Shown: positions 26,896 through 36,074, numbered from the stretch's first letter. The stretch: DNA of 64,000 nucleotides from Mucilaginibacter ginsenosidivorans (GCF_007971025.1 NZ_CP042436.1:1612001-1676000), one strand, 5' to 3'. Program-made: numbers and translations. The notes: generated by a model from the sequence alone, not told the origin.

Positions 26896-29336
26896 TCCCT
26901 ATCGAAAAAATTATGCCGATTTATAAGATCGAGAATAACTGTTTGCTCTCTGCGCAGGGTGACATCACGGTCGCCTACCGGGCTGCGCTCCCGGATATTT
27001 TTACCCTGTCCAATGCTGACTACGAGAATGCGCATCAATCCTGGCTGAGGGCCATTAGGGTACTGCCCAAACATAGTGTGATGCATAAACAAGATGTGTT
27101 CATCCGTAGCCATTATGCAGGAGCGCGGCAGGAAAGACAAAGCTTTTTATCATGTTGCGCGGATCATTATTTCGAGGGCCGACCCTACCTGGATCATACT
27201 TGCTACATCTTTCTGACCAAAAAAGCGGAGGATCGCAAGACTGCCAGCAGTGCTTATTCCGGGCTGATGCGAAAAAACATCGTGCCGAAGCAGACCATTG
27301 ATCAGAGGCTCTTCGCGGAGTTTATGGAAAAAGTGGGCCAGTTTGCCGGCATCCTGTCAGGCAGCGGTTTGATCAGCTTGCAGCGGCTGGACGATGACGA
27401 ACTGGCCGGAACGATGCAGCAGCCGGGTGTCCTGGAGCAATACTGTTTCCTATTGGGCAAGGATGAAAAGCCGGTCCTAAAAGATGTGCACTTAAAGGAC
27501 CGGATACAGGTTGGCGAGCTCCATGGACAATTATTTACGCTTTCGGATGCTGAAAATCTGCCATCGCTCTGCGGCAGCAGGATCGATTATGATAAATACA
27601 GCACCGATCATACCAAATTCCCGGTAGGTTTTGCAGCAGGGCTCGGCTTGTTGCTGGATTGTAACCATATCTACAACCAGTACATTTTTATCGGCGACGC
27701 AGCCAAGACGATGAAGCTGCTGGAAGCCAAAAAACGGCGCTTACAGTCCCTTTCAACCTATAGCCGTGAAAACGCCATTGCCAGGGATGCGACAAATGAT
27801 TTTCTGAATGAAGCTATCGGCCAGGGACGCTTGCCTGTTAAGGCGCATTTTAATGTACTGGCCTGGACGGACCGGCAGAACGGCTTACAGAACATCAAAA
27901 ACCAGGTGGGCTCAGCCATGGCACTGATCGGCGCCATCGCCAAACAGGAGACCGACGGAGCGCCGCAGATCTGGTGGGCGGGCATTCCCGGCAATGCTGC
28001 CGATTTTCCCATGAATGATACCTTCGATACATTTCTGGAGCAGGCCACTTGTTTCCTGAACATGGAAAGCAATTACCGCAGCGATCCGCCGCAAAGCGGT
28101 ATCCGGTTTTGTGACCGGCTTAGTCATAAACCGGTTTACGTTGACCTGTATGACCGGCCGCGACAGCAGGGAATTACCTCTAACATGGGTACGTTGGTTT
28201 GTGGCACTTCGGGCGGTGGTAAGTCGGTAACCGTTAATCATATCCTGCAAACATTGCATGACCAGGAGGCGCATTGCGTGATCATCGATATTGGCGGCAG
28301 CTATAAAGGTTTGTGTGAATTGGTTAAGGGATACTATTTCACTTATGAAGAGACCAACCCGATCCGGTTCAATCCTTTCCATCTGCCCGAAGGCCATCTG
28401 CTGGATACTGAAAAGAAAGAAAGTCTGAAAGCCTTGCTGGTTGCGCTCTGGAAACAGGAAAACGACAGCTTCAACCGCAGCGAATATGTGGCCTTGTCCA
28501 ACGCTTTACAGGGTTATTACCAGCATGTAGAAAAAGACAACGCCATTTTTCCCTGCTTCAACACTTTCTATGAGTACCTCGAAAAACAGTACACCGAGGT
28601 GTTAAAGGGGCACCGGGTCAAGGACCGTGATTTTGACCTAGATAATTTTATGTATGTTCTGCGGCCCTATTACCGGGGCGGTGAGTTTGACTACCTGCTG
28701 AACGCGACGGGGAACCTCGATCTGCTGAACCAGCCATTCGTGGTGATCGAACTGGATAACCTGAAGGATCACCCGGTTTTATTCCCGGTGGTGACGCTGA
28801 TCATTATGGAGATGTTTATTTCTAAAATGCGTAAGCTGAAGGGCATTCGTAAAGTGCTGTGCATCGACGAAGCCTGGAAGGCGATTTCGAAAGCCGGCAT
28901 GGCCTCATTTGTTCAGTATGCCTTTAAGACTATCCGCAAATTCAACGGCGTACCCATGGTGATTTCCCAGGAAGTGGACGACCTGATCAGTTCATCGATA
29001 ATCAAGGATGCTATCATCAATAATGCCGACATCAAAATACTGATGGACATGCGGAAATTCCAATACAAGTTCGACAAAGTGCAGGATGCACTGGGTTTGT
29101 CCGATAAAGCCAAAACGATCCTGTTATCCGTCAATAAGGATGAGCGGGAGATATACATAGACATCGGCGGGCAGATCATCAAAGTATACAAGAATGAGCT
29201 CTGCCCCGAAGAACTCTACGCTTTTACAACCGAAGGCAAAGAGCGGGTAAGGGTTCAGGAATATGCCGCAAAATACGGCAGTATGGAAAAGGGGATAACC
29301 GCATTAGTAAATGAATTTAAAAACAATCGATCATGA
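26892..29336 (+). CDS. traG: TraG conjugation ATPase (VirB4-like)
   Basis: An 814-residue ATPase that energises assembly of the mating channel. The N-terminal domain starts MIPIEKIMPIYKIENNCLLS, and the family phrases KHSVMHKQDVF and PQIWWAGIPGNAADFPMND are present. Walker A is GTSGGGKSVT near residue 438 and Walker B is KVLCIDEAWKAI near 655, followed by FKTIRKFNGVPMVISQEVDD. It overlaps both neighbours by four bases (ATGA), so the operon is tightly coupled. It should not be confused with the coupling protein at 1-1309, which has a similar name in other nomenclatures. Confidence 0.95.
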   Translation: MIPIEKIMPIYKIENNCLLSAQGDITVAYRAALPDIFTLSNADYENAHQSWLRAIRVLPKHSVMHKQDVFIRSHYAGARQERQSFLSCCADHYFEGRPYLDHTCYIFLTKKAEDRKTASSAYSGLMRKNIVPKQTIDQRLFAEFMEKVGQFAGILSGSGLISLQRLDDDELAGTMQQPGVLEQYCFLLGKDEKPVLKDVHLKDRIQVGELHGQLFTLSDAENLPSLCGSRIDYDKYSTDHTKFPVGFAAGLGLLLDCNHIYNQYIFIGDAAKTMKLLEAKKRRLQSLSTYSRENAIARDATNDFLNEAIGQGRLPVKAHFNVLAWTDRQNGLQNIKNQVGSAMALIGAIAKQETDGAPQIWWAGIPGNAADFPMNDTFDTFLEQATCFLNMESNYRSDPPQSGIRFCDRLSHKPVYVDLYDRPRQQGITSNMGTLVCGTSGGGKSVTVNHILQTLHDQEAHCVIIDIGGSYKGLCELVKGYYFTYEETNPIRFNPFHLPEGHLLDTEKKESLKALLVALWKQENDSFNRSEYVALSNALQGYYQHVEKDNAIFPCFNTFYEYLEKQYTEVLKGHRVKDRDFDLDNFMYVLRPYYRGGEFDYLLNATGNLDLLNQPFVVIELDNLKDHPVLFPVVTLIIMEMFISKMRKLKGIRKVLCIDEAWKAISKAGMASFVQYAFKTIRKFNGVPMVISQEVDDLISSSIIKDAIINNADIKILMDMRKFQYKFDKVQDALGLSDKAKTILLSVNKDEREIYIDIGGQIIKVYKNELCPEELYAFTTEGKERVRVQEYAAKYGSMEKGITALVNEFKNNRS

Positions 29337-29710
29337 GAACAGCAATAAAGATCATGCTGCTGCCCATAGGCTTATGGGCAGCTTGCAGCAACAAACAACA
29401 AGTAAGGGATTTCATCCCCGGCACTTATGTCAATCAGGCGCAGAGCGCGTACAGCATCGCCAGCGATACGCTGCTGCTGATCCCGGATGAACACGCCGGT
29501 AACCTCTACCAGGTTGTACGCGGAACGGGCTTTCAGCGGATCAGGGATGGCAAACTGCAGCCAAAAGAATATAAGGTCAAAACATTCAGCGGCGTTTGGG
29601 ACGAGGCTAAACAAATATTGCAGATCACCCAGGATGGGAGCATTTTGGTCTTTCAGCCGGATGCGCAAACGCTGACCGTTGGCACCGCTGTTTATCACAA
29701 ACTAAAATAA
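29333..29710 (+). CDS. Small conjugation lipoprotein
   Basis: A 125-residue predicted lipoprotein: the signal IMLLPIGLWAACSNKQQ has its lipidated Cys at about residue 19. The rest is beta-rich (DFIPGTYVNQAQSAYSIASD, LYQVVRGTGFQRI) and resembles a small lipocalin-like barrel. It begins inside the traG stop. Operon B has a different exported-looking protein of similar size at the same place (48601-48987), suggesting a shared envelope role. It is not assigned to a known Tra letter. Confidence 0.65.
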   Translation: MRTAIKIMLLPIGLWAACSNKQQVRDFIPGTYVNQAQSAYSIASDTLLLIPDEHAGNLYQVVRGTGFQRIRDGKLQPKEYKVKTFSGVWDEAKQILQITQDGSILVFQPDAQTLTVGTAVYHKLK

Positions 29711-29720
29711 AGGAGGGCTT

Positions 29721-30404
29721 ATGAGATTTTTCAAAGTTGTATTGCCCCTCAGCATGGCAGTGATCCTCATTACCTTGCCGGATAAGAAGGCCGATGCCCA
29801 GTTTGTCATCGGCCAGGTATTGAACCAAACGGTAGGCAGGATCATCCGCGCAATCGACCTGGGGGTGCAGAAGGCACAGAACAAAACAATCTGGCTTCAG
29901 AATGCCCAAAAGGTCATCGAAAACCAGCTGAACCAACTCAAGCTTTCCCAGATCGCAGGCGTCAGCCAGCAACAAACCGACTTGTTCACGAAGTATTACC
30001 ATGAATTGTATACCGTAAAGGAGATCATTACCAACTATGAGCAGGTAAGGAACATCACGCTGGAGCAGGAAGCGTTGGTCAGGGAATACCAAAGCGGATG
30101 GAGCCTGACCAGGCAGGACAAGCATTTCAGCGCGGAGGAACTGAAATATATCGCTTCGGTTTACACCGGCATATTAAAGGCAAGCGTCAATAACCTCGAC
30201 CAGCTTCTGGTACTGGTCAATTCCTTTAAAACCCAAATGTCGGACGGCAGGCGGATGGAACTGATCAATGCAACTTCCCGCCGCGTCGATGAAAATTATA
30301 ATGACCTGAAAGAATTTAATAACCAGAATATCATCCTCAGCCTCGAACGGGCGCATGATGAAGATGATATTCAAAGCACGAAAAACCTCTATGGCATCAA
30401 TTAA
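29721..30404 (+). CDS. traI: TraI-like conjugation protein, copy 1 of 3
   Basis: A 227-residue exported helical protein (signal peptide VVLPLSMAVILITLPDKKADA). It has long amphipathic helices (GQVLNQTVGRIIRAIDLGVQ, NAQKVIENQLNQLKLSQIAG) and ends STKNLYGIN. It is the copy most like the Bacteroidota TraI family, which has a VirB5-like position between the VirB4-type ATPase and TraJ. AGGAGG lies 8 bases before its ATG. The two following genes are related in layout and C-terminal motif. Note that this TraI is not the F-plasmid relaxase. Confidence 0.8.
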   Translation: MRFFKVVLPLSMAVILITLPDKKADAQFVIGQVLNQTVGRIIRAIDLGVQKAQNKTIWLQNAQKVIENQLNQLKLSQIAGVSQQQTDLFTKYYHELYTVKEIITNYEQVRNITLEQEALVREYQSGWSLTRQDKHFSAEELKYIASVYTGILKASVNNLDQLLVLVNSFKTQMSDGRRMELINATSRRVDENYNDLKEFNNQNIILSLERAHDEDDIQSTKNLYGIN

Positions 30405-31029
30405 AAAGCTAGTCCTAAGCGCATTGCTTTCGGCTTTAAGCCTTCAGCTTTTTGCTCAATCTTTCAGCTTCGGTGACCTGTTTAACCAGGCCGCGAAACA
30501 GAAGCAATACTACTTGCAGCAGATCGCAGCTTATCAAGTGTTCCAATCGGAACTGAAAATGGGTTATAACGTGATGCGGCATGGGTTGAACGGTATCGCC
30601 GCAATTAATACAGCCGAACTGAATGCGCATGACGCTTATTACCAATCCTTGCGGCAACCCGGAACAGCGATCAAAAACAGTACGCAGGTGCAGGACATCA
30701 TCCAATGGCAAGCGGAGATCATCAGCAGCTTCAGCCAGCCTTTTATCGGCCTAACCGCCAATGAGCAAACTTATATCAGCCTGGTACAAACCAACTTGCT
30801 CAAAGACTGCGGCGAGGATATGGCCGATCTGCAAAACTTACTACGGGCAGGCACCCTGCAAATGACCGACGATGAGCGCTTCCGGTGGCTAACCAGGCTT
30901 CATGCCGATATGCAGGACAAATACCAATTCACGCAAAGCTTTTGCGGTTCCGCCCGGCTGTTGGCAGCGCAAAGGCAACGGGACACGAATGCCAAACAAT
31001 CTTTAAGAAACTTATATGAAACGAATTAA
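30391..31029 (+). CDS. TraI-like conjugation protein, copy 2 of 3
   Basis: A 212-residue exported protein starting at the ATG at 30391, which gives a proper signal peptide (KKLVLSALLSALSLQLFAQS); an in-frame start at 30355 lies further inside the previous gene. It is helical, with YQVFQSELKMGYNVMRHGLN, LRAGTLQMTDDERFRWLTRL and a terminal SLRNLYETN. The pattern of a TDDER-type turn about 45 residues from the end and a closing LY motif is shared with the flanking genes. It overlaps copy 1 by 14 bases and copy 3 by 14 bases. Confidence 0.72.
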   Translation: MASIKKLVLSALLSALSLQLFAQSFSFGDLFNQAAKQKQYYLQQIAAYQVFQSELKMGYNVMRHGLNGIAAINTAELNAHDAYYQSLRQPGTAIKNSTQVQDIIQWQAEIISSFSQPFIGLTANEQTYISLVQTNLLKDCGEDMADLQNLLRAGTLQMTDDERFRWLTRLHADMQDKYQFTQSFCGSARLLAAQRQRDTNAKQSLRNLYETN

Positions 31030-31648
31030 GCAAATCATAGCAGCCGCGACACTGCTGCTGTTAACTGCCACTGCAACAAAAAGCAGAGCCCAGACCACCG
31101 ATATGGTGCAGCTGATCCTGGACATCGAAAAACTGACCCAGCTAAAATGCATCCTGAGCGATATGAAAACAGGCTATGACCTCATTAACGGCGGGTATAA
31201 CCAGGTCAAAAGTATCGCGCAGGGCAATTTTAACCTGCATCAGACCTTTTTAAACGGACTACTGGCGGTCAGCCCGGCGGTCGCCAAATACGGCCGGGTG
31301 GCCGACATTGTGTTGGAACAGGGTTATATCGTTGCCGAATACACGCGCACCTTCAGCCAGGCCAAGCAAAGCGGCAGGTTCAGCGCGGACGAGATCGCCT
31401 ACCTGGGCAATGTATACACCACGCTGTTACAGCAAAGTTTATTGAACCTCAGCAGGCTGGCGGATATTTTAACCACAGGAAAGCTGCGGATGTCAGATGA
31501 TGAACGGTTGCGGGCAATTGACCATATCTATGCCGACACGGACGACAAGCTGACCTTTCTGCGGCACTTCGACCAGCAGGCGACCATCCTGGCCGTGCAG
31601 CGGAAAAATGAGCAGAACGAGATACGGGGCATTCAAAATCTCTATTGA
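31016..31648 (+). CDS. TraI-like conjugation protein, copy 3 of 3
   Basis: A 210-residue exported helical protein with signal peptide IIAAATLLLLTATATKSRAQ. It shows LKCILSDMKTGYDLINGGYN, GNFNLHQTFLNGLLAVSPAV, LRMSDDERLRAIDHIYAD and ends IRGIQNLY. Operon B copy 3 (46524-47171) matches it along its length (GNFSLHEAFLNGLFIVNPTV, LRMSDAERLGVIDRIYLD), so this copy existed before the two operons diverged. It overlaps copy 2 and is followed after 2 bases by traJ. Confidence 0.75.
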   Translation: MKRIKQIIAAATLLLLTATATKSRAQTTDMVQLILDIEKLTQLKCILSDMKTGYDLINGGYNQVKSIAQGNFNLHQTFLNGLLAVSPAVAKYGRVADIVLEQGYIVAEYTRTFSQAKQSGRFSADEIAYLGNVYTTLLQQSLLNLSRLADILTTGKLRMSDDERLRAIDHIYADTDDKLTFLRHFDQQATILAVQRKNEQNEIRGIQNLY

Positions 31649-31650
31649 TC

Positions 31651-32736
31651 ATGGAAAGTTTAACCGGCCTTCAGGCCACTTTAGAACAGGTCTATAACCA
31701 GATGCTGCCGCTGTGCGGCAGCCTGATCGGCGCTGCCCAGGGCATTGCAGGCTTTGCCGCACTCTGGTATATTGCTGCAAGGGTATGGCGGCAGATCGCC
31801 GCCGCAGAACCCATCGATTTTTATCCCTTATTGCGGCCTTTCGCTTTAGGTCTGGCCATTATGTTGTTTCCGGGCGTAATCGCGGTGATGAACGGCGTTT
31901 TACAGCCGGTGGTAGCAGCTACCAATAATATGGTACAGGACAGCAACGCCGCTATAGCCACCCTGTTGCAGCAAAAGACGCTGGCCGAACAAAAGACCCC
32001 CGCTTACCAGATGTTTGTCGGCACGGATGGGGAAGGCGACCGCGACAAATGGTATAAATACACACACCCGGATGACCCGACCGACAGCCACGAAGGCATG
32101 ATCGGCAGCGTCGGCAATGACATCAAATTCGCCATGGCCAAAGCCTCTTACAATTTCAGGAACAGTATCAAGGAATGGATGTCGGAAATTTTAGAGGTGC
32201 TTTACGAAGCGGCTGCATTGTGCATCAACACCATTCGCACTTTTCAGCTGATCGTGCTGGCAATTTTAGGGCCCTTGGTTTTCGGCATTGCCGTTTTCGA
32301 CGGTTTCCAGCATACACTGACCGTCTGGATGGCCCGGTATGTCAATGTATTCCTCTGGCTGCCCGTCGCCAATATCTTTGGAAGCATTATCGGCAAGGTG
32401 CAGCAAAACATGCTGCAACTGGATATCGCGCAGATACAAAGCACGGGCGATACCTTTTTCAGCAGCACTGACACGGCTTACCTGATCTTCCTGCTGATCG
32501 GCATTGTCGGTTATTTTACCGTCCCGACCACCGCGAATTACATCGTCCATGCCGGAGGCGGTAACAGCTTGCTCCAGAAGATCAACAGCCTCGTTAGCAG
32601 CAGTACCCGTACAGTCGTTTCAGCAGGTGGCGGCTTTGCCGCCGATGCTTTCGGCAACCAGCGCGAGAATGTCACCCAGAGCTATGCCGTCAACAGTGAG
32701 TCCGAAGGTTATTTCAAAGACAAATTAAAAAATTAG
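31651..32736 (+). CDS. traJ: Conjugation protein TraJ
   Basis: A 361-residue polytopic inner-membrane protein, VirB6-like. The ATG at 31651 is used; a TTG six bases earlier is less likely. It opens with MLPLCGSLIGAAQGIAGFAA and LWYIAARVWRQIAAAEPIDF, the family hallmarks, followed by YPLLRPFALGLAIMLFPGVI. Later helices include QLIVLAILGPLVFGIAVFDG and DTAYLIFLLIGIVGYFTVPT. It forms part of the translocation channel. Its operon B counterpart at 45389-46519 aligns throughout. Confidence 0.92.
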   Translation: MESLTGLQATLEQVYNQMLPLCGSLIGAAQGIAGFAALWYIAARVWRQIAAAEPIDFYPLLRPFALGLAIMLFPGVIAVMNGVLQPVVAATNNMVQDSNAAIATLLQQKTLAEQKTPAYQMFVGTDGEGDRDKWYKYTHPDDPTDSHEGMIGSVGNDIKFAMAKASYNFRNSIKEWMSEILEVLYEAAALCINTIRTFQLIVLAILGPLVFGIAVFDGFQHTLTVWMARYVNVFLWLPVANIFGSIIGKVQQNMLQLDIAQIQSTGDTFFSSTDTAYLIFLLIGIVGYFTVPTTANYIVHAGGGNSLLQKINSLVSSSTRTVVSAGGGFAADAFGNQRENVTQSYAVNSESEGYFKDKLKN

Positions 32737-32741
32737 AGTTT

Positions 32742-33359
32742 ATGTTCACCCATCTTAAAAACATCGATACCGCTTTTAAACACATCAAAGTGTTTAGCTG
32801 CCTGCTAATCCTCGCCTGCGCAGGTATATCCTGCTTCGCAGTGTATAAAAGCTACCAGTCCTCCGCCGACTTTAAAAACCACATCTATATCCTCGCAAAT
32901 GGTAAGGCATTGGAGGCGTTCGCAGCAGACCGCAAAAGCAACATCCCGGTAGAAGCCCGCGACCATATCAACGTGTTCCACCAGGACTTTTTTACGCTTG
33001 ATCCGGATGATAAACAAATACAAGCGACGATAACCAAAGCCCTGTACCTGGCGGACGGAAGCGCCAAAACGCAGTATGATAATTTAAAGGAGTCCGGTTT
33101 TTACGCCAACCTCATTTCCGGCAATGTCAGCCAGCAGCTAACGGTCGACAGCATTCAATTGGACATGAATCAATACCCGTTTGCGTTCAAATGCTTCGCT
33201 ACCGAAAAACTCACCCGGACAAGCTCTACCGTAACACGCAGCCTGATTACACAGGGCTACCTGCGTAATGTAAGCCGCTCCGACAACAATCCCCACGGCT
33301 TCCTGATCGAAAAATGGCAGATCCTGGAAAACAATGACTTGGTCACCAAAGCGCAATAG
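32742..33359 (+). CDS. traK: Conjugation protein TraK
   Basis: A 205-residue bitopic membrane protein, the Bacteroidota TraK family (VirB8-like by position and topology). The single helix is near residues 17-35 (KVFSCLLILACAGISCFAVY). Conserved phrases are LANGKALEAFAADRKSNIPV, EARDHINVFHQDFFTLDPDD and NVSRSDNNPHGFLIEKW. The last motif is almost unchanged in the operon B copy. It lies 5 bases after traJ and 2 bases before traL. Confidence 0.92.
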   Translation: MFTHLKNIDTAFKHIKVFSCLLILACAGISCFAVYKSYQSSADFKNHIYILANGKALEAFAADRKSNIPVEARDHINVFHQDFFTLDPDDKQIQATITKALYLADGSAKTQYDNLKESGFYANLISGNVSQQLTVDSIQLDMNQYPFAFKCFATEKLTRTSSTVTRSLITQGYLRNVSRSDNNPHGFLIEKWQILENNDLVTKAQ

Positions 33360-33361
33360 CC

Positions 33362-33559
33362 ATGAAAGGATCAAATACAGATGTTTTGGCTGGCAGGATC
33401 GCCAGCCGGATCATCCACAGGAAAACCCAGCTGGCAAATTATCTGAACCGGAAAACGCAGTATTGGAACAAGCCTTCCAAACTCATCGCCCTGTTCCTTT
33501 TCTGCCTGTTGTTCGGCAGCCTTTGCCTGTACTTAATTATTAAAGCATTTCATAATTAA
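33362..33559 (+). CDS. traL: Conjugation protein TraL-like small membrane protein
   Basis: A 65-residue protein with a basic N-terminal half (IIHRKTQLANYLNRKTQYWN) and one membrane helix (LIALFLFCLLFGSLCLYLII). Position between traK and traM and size fit TraL of Bacteroidota conjugative elements. Operon B has only 12 bases between traK and traM and therefore lacks this gene. Confidence 0.75.
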   Translation: MKGSNTDVLAGRIASRIIHRKTQLANYLNRKTQYWNKPSKLIALFLFCLLFGSLCLYLIIKAFHN

Positions 33560-33570
33560 AAACTAATACA

Positions 33571-34659
33571 ATGAATCATACCATTCAATTTAAACGGACC
33601 AGGAAGCTGTTGCTTTTCCTGCCTTTACTGATCGTACCCTTGCTCTCCTTTGCTTTCTGGAAATTAAATAGCAGCAATCCATCAACCAATGACCAAACGA
33701 AGAGCCAGGGATTAAACACCCGACTGCCGGATGCGAAATTTGACAAGCATGCCAAAACCCCTGACAAAATGAGCTTTTACCAGCAAGCGGTACAGGACTC
33801 GGGCAAAGCCAGGTTGTCAGATGGCAACCCCCTGCTGCAAAAATTCGGCTTTAAACCAAAGTCTGCCGGTGGTGCAGTTCCCAATCCGCTTTTAGCCAAT
33901 AATACCGATCCCAATGTCGGCCGCATTAACCAGAAACTGGCGGAGATCAACCGGCAGATCAGCCAGCCCCAGCCGGTTAACCTCCCTTCGGGCAATGGCG
34001 CAGATAACATCGCGCACGATAAATCCTTCAGTCAGCAGGTCAGCAAACTGGAGACCATGATGAAAACCATGAACAGCGGCCAGCAGCCAGACCCTCAAAT
34101 GCAGCAACTCTCCGGTATGCTGGACAAGATACAGGCCATACAACGCCCGGAAACGACAAAATCCAAACCGGCCGAATCCTCAGTTGATACACCTTTTAAA
34201 GCTACTCCCGCTATAGTCGACGGCAATCAAAGAATATTGCAAGGGGGCGTCGTCAGATTACGGCTAACCGATACCATCAGGGTCAAAGGTGCGCTAGTCA
34301 GCAAAGGGCAATTACTCTTCGGTTCCTGTAACATCACCAACCAGCGTTTGCTCCTGGATATCAAAAATATCCGCCTCGGACACTCCATTATCCCCGTCAG
34401 CCTCACCGTTTTCAGCCTCGACGGTTTGCCCGGCATCCCTGCGCCCGAAGCGGAACTCACCGGTGCTGCGGGTGAAGGGGCAAACAATGCTTTACAGGAC
34501 ATGCAATTGCTGAGCATGGACCAAAGCCTGGCCACACAAGCCGCCAGCGCCGGCATCGACGCCGCGAAAGGCCTGCTGAGCAAAAAAGTACGAAGGGTGA
34601 AGGTCCGGCTGAAGAACGGCTTCCCCATTCTCTTACGCAATAACCAAGGAAAACCATGA
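33571..34659 (+). CDS. traM: Conjugation protein TraM
   Basis: A 362-residue membrane-anchored protein, VirB10-like. The N-terminal helix is KLLLFLPLLIVPLLSFAFWK, followed by the family motif NTRLPDAKFDKHAKTPDKMS and a long proline/glutamine-rich periplasmic linker. The conserved C-terminal domain begins near residue 205 (DTPFKATPAIVDGNQRILQG, VVRLRLTDTIRVKGALVSKG) and ends AGIDAAKGLLSKKVRRVKVR. It should span the envelope and contact the outer-membrane part, although no traN gene for that partner is found here. Its stop overlaps the next start. Confidence 0.92.
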   Translation: MNHTIQFKRTRKLLLFLPLLIVPLLSFAFWKLNSSNPSTNDQTKSQGLNTRLPDAKFDKHAKTPDKMSFYQQAVQDSGKARLSDGNPLLQKFGFKPKSAGGAVPNPLLANNTDPNVGRINQKLAEINRQISQPQPVNLPSGNGADNIAHDKSFSQQVSKLETMMKTMNSGQQPDPQMQQLSGMLDKIQAIQRPETTKSKPAESSVDTPFKATPAIVDGNQRILQGGVVRLRLTDTIRVKGALVSKGQLLFGSCNITNQRLLLDIKNIRLGHSIIPVSLTVFSLDGLPGIPAPEAELTGAAGEGANNALQDMQLLSMDQSLATQAASAGIDAAKGLLSKKVRRVKVRLKNGFPILLRNNQGKP

Positions 34660-35426
34660 ATACAGAAAATTTAGAGTATCTCAAAAAGAACCTGCTGAAC
34701 CTGGGGTTTGGCGAAAAGGTCAACGATGAAATGGAAAAGCTGATCCGGGCCAAAGTGCCCGAATTTAACCTGACCGCCGAGCAGACCTATAACAATAAGA
34801 AGGTGGACTACACCCTCCATTTTAAAGCCGGTGAGCAGAACGATATGTATTTCTTCAATCGCTACGAAGCGACCCTCAAGAATGAAGCTGACCCGACCAA
34901 AGACCGGGCGCAAACCCTGTACATCAATCGTGGTCACGGTATTACCGCAAAGGAAGCTTTCAACCTGCTCGAAGGAAGATCAGTTGAGAAGAAGCTTTAT
35001 AACAAGGAAAACGAGCCCTACACCGCCTGGCTGAAACTGGATTTTAAGGAAAAGGATGACTACGGTAATCACATGCTGAACAAATTCAGCGAAGGTTATG
35101 GTTATAACCTGGAAAAGACCTTAGCCCAATACCCGATAAAGGAACTCAATAACAACCAGCAAAAAGAAGAGCTTATGCGGTCGTTACGTAAAGGTAACGC
35201 CCAGCAGGTCATCATTGAAAAAGACGGTCATGCCCAGAAATATTACCTGGTTGCGGAACCTCAGTACAAACAGATCAACATCTATGACAGCCAGATGAAA
35301 AGCGTTAAACGCGAATCACTCCGGCTGGATAACAGCAACGAGCAAAGTCAAAGCAAGAAGCAAAGCCAGAAAAACGGGCAGGAGGAAAGTTCAAGAAAAC
35401 AATCCCGGAAACAGCCAGTACACTAA
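34656..35426 (+). CDS. DUF3945-like conjugation-linked protein
   Basis: A 256-residue soluble protein that closes operon A. It starts MNTENLEYLKKNLLNLGFGE and has MYFFNRYEATLKNE, ITAKEAFNLLEGRSVEKKLY and AWLKLDFKEKDDYGNHMLNK. The C-terminal part (AQQVIIEKDGHAQKYYLVAE) resembles DUF3945-type beta units, and a polar Gln/Ser/Lys-rich tail follows. The gene at 42678-43616 is its operon B counterpart, also directly after traM. It is cytosolic with no known role; a link to DNA handling is a guess based on families with DUF3945 domains. Confidence 0.6.
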   Translation: MNTENLEYLKKNLLNLGFGEKVNDEMEKLIRAKVPEFNLTAEQTYNNKKVDYTLHFKAGEQNDMYFFNRYEATLKNEADPTKDRAQTLYINRGHGITAKEAFNLLEGRSVEKKLYNKENEPYTAWLKLDFKEKDDYGNHMLNKFSEGYGYNLEKTLAQYPIKELNNNQQKEELMRSLRKGNAQQVIIEKDGHAQKYYLVAEPQYKQINIYDSQMKSVKRESLRLDNSNEQSQSKKQSQKNGQEESSRKQSRKQPVH

Positions 35427-35436
35427 ATTTAATACG

Positions 35437-35457
35437 AAGCCCCGCAAGGGGCTTTTT
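35437..35457 (+). terminator. Rho-independent terminator of transfer operon A
   Basis: AAGCCCC at 35437-35443, loop GCAA, GGGGCTT at 35448-35454 and a short T run. The GNRA-type loop and perfect stem make it strong. It lies 10 bases after the last operon gene. Confidence 0.88.
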
Positions 35458-36074
35458 CATAAACAGCAAAAGGTGATTTTGGCTGATCCCGCAGGCGGGC
35501 CGGGCTATGCGTTACAATCTGCTTCGCAGGATTTTCACTGCTATCCCTATCAGGGCTTTTCTCAAACCGTAGCAAGCCCGCATACAAACCGCTTTACTCA
35601 TTCGTTCCGCAAAGCTCCGCTCATTCACGCAGCAGTTTTTCCGCTGCACGGCAAGAGCCTGCCTGCCGTATGCCCCCGCTTACCTGAATTTGACAGCACG
35701 TTGCCGCTTAGCCAGGCAAATTCCTTGTCCGGGAGGCAGGCACTTGCCTTCGCCCCCAATGCCGCTTTGCGTGGACCGTTTAATTGCAGACAGAGGCATT
35801 CCCTTTTTCAAAAGAAGGAAAAAAAGGCAGCTAAGGTTGTGCCTCTATAACGAATGAACACATAAGGTCATCCAAAAGACTACGGCATAATGGCGCAGGT
35901 GTTTATTCTTTGGTGCGCCACCCTGCGGGACTTATTCCGTTTCCTTTTGGCTTTAACGAGGCAACCTTTTTTGGCTTTCTTTTTTTCCTTTTTCTTTTGA
36001 AAAAAGGCTTTTCAGGGAAAGGGGCGAAAGAGAAGAAAAAGTAAACAGATTTTTTAACTCTTAAATCCAAGAAA
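35458..36074. other. Long gene-free stretch with codon-like open frames and paired segments
   Basis: This 617-base stretch has one 125-codon open frame (35473-35850, plus) with unusual composition, rich in Pro, Ala, Ser and Arg; it does not look like a folded protein. Complementary segments are present, for example GCCTGCC near 35658 and GGCAGGC near 35734. The right third is rich in T on the plus strand and holds a run of pyrimidines at 35955-36000. It may be a conserved non-coding cassette of such elements, a structured RNA, or debris. Confidence 0.35.

Noticed and set aside
34921..34960. GGTCACGGTATTACC resembling the dispersed palindromic motif
   Set aside because: Inside a coding gene and shares only CACGGTATT; not counted as a copy.
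35473..35850. 125-codon plus-strand frame in the gene-free region
   Set aside because: Proline/serine/arginine-rich, without hydrophobic core pattern or ribosome site; treated as non-coding until homology says otherwise.
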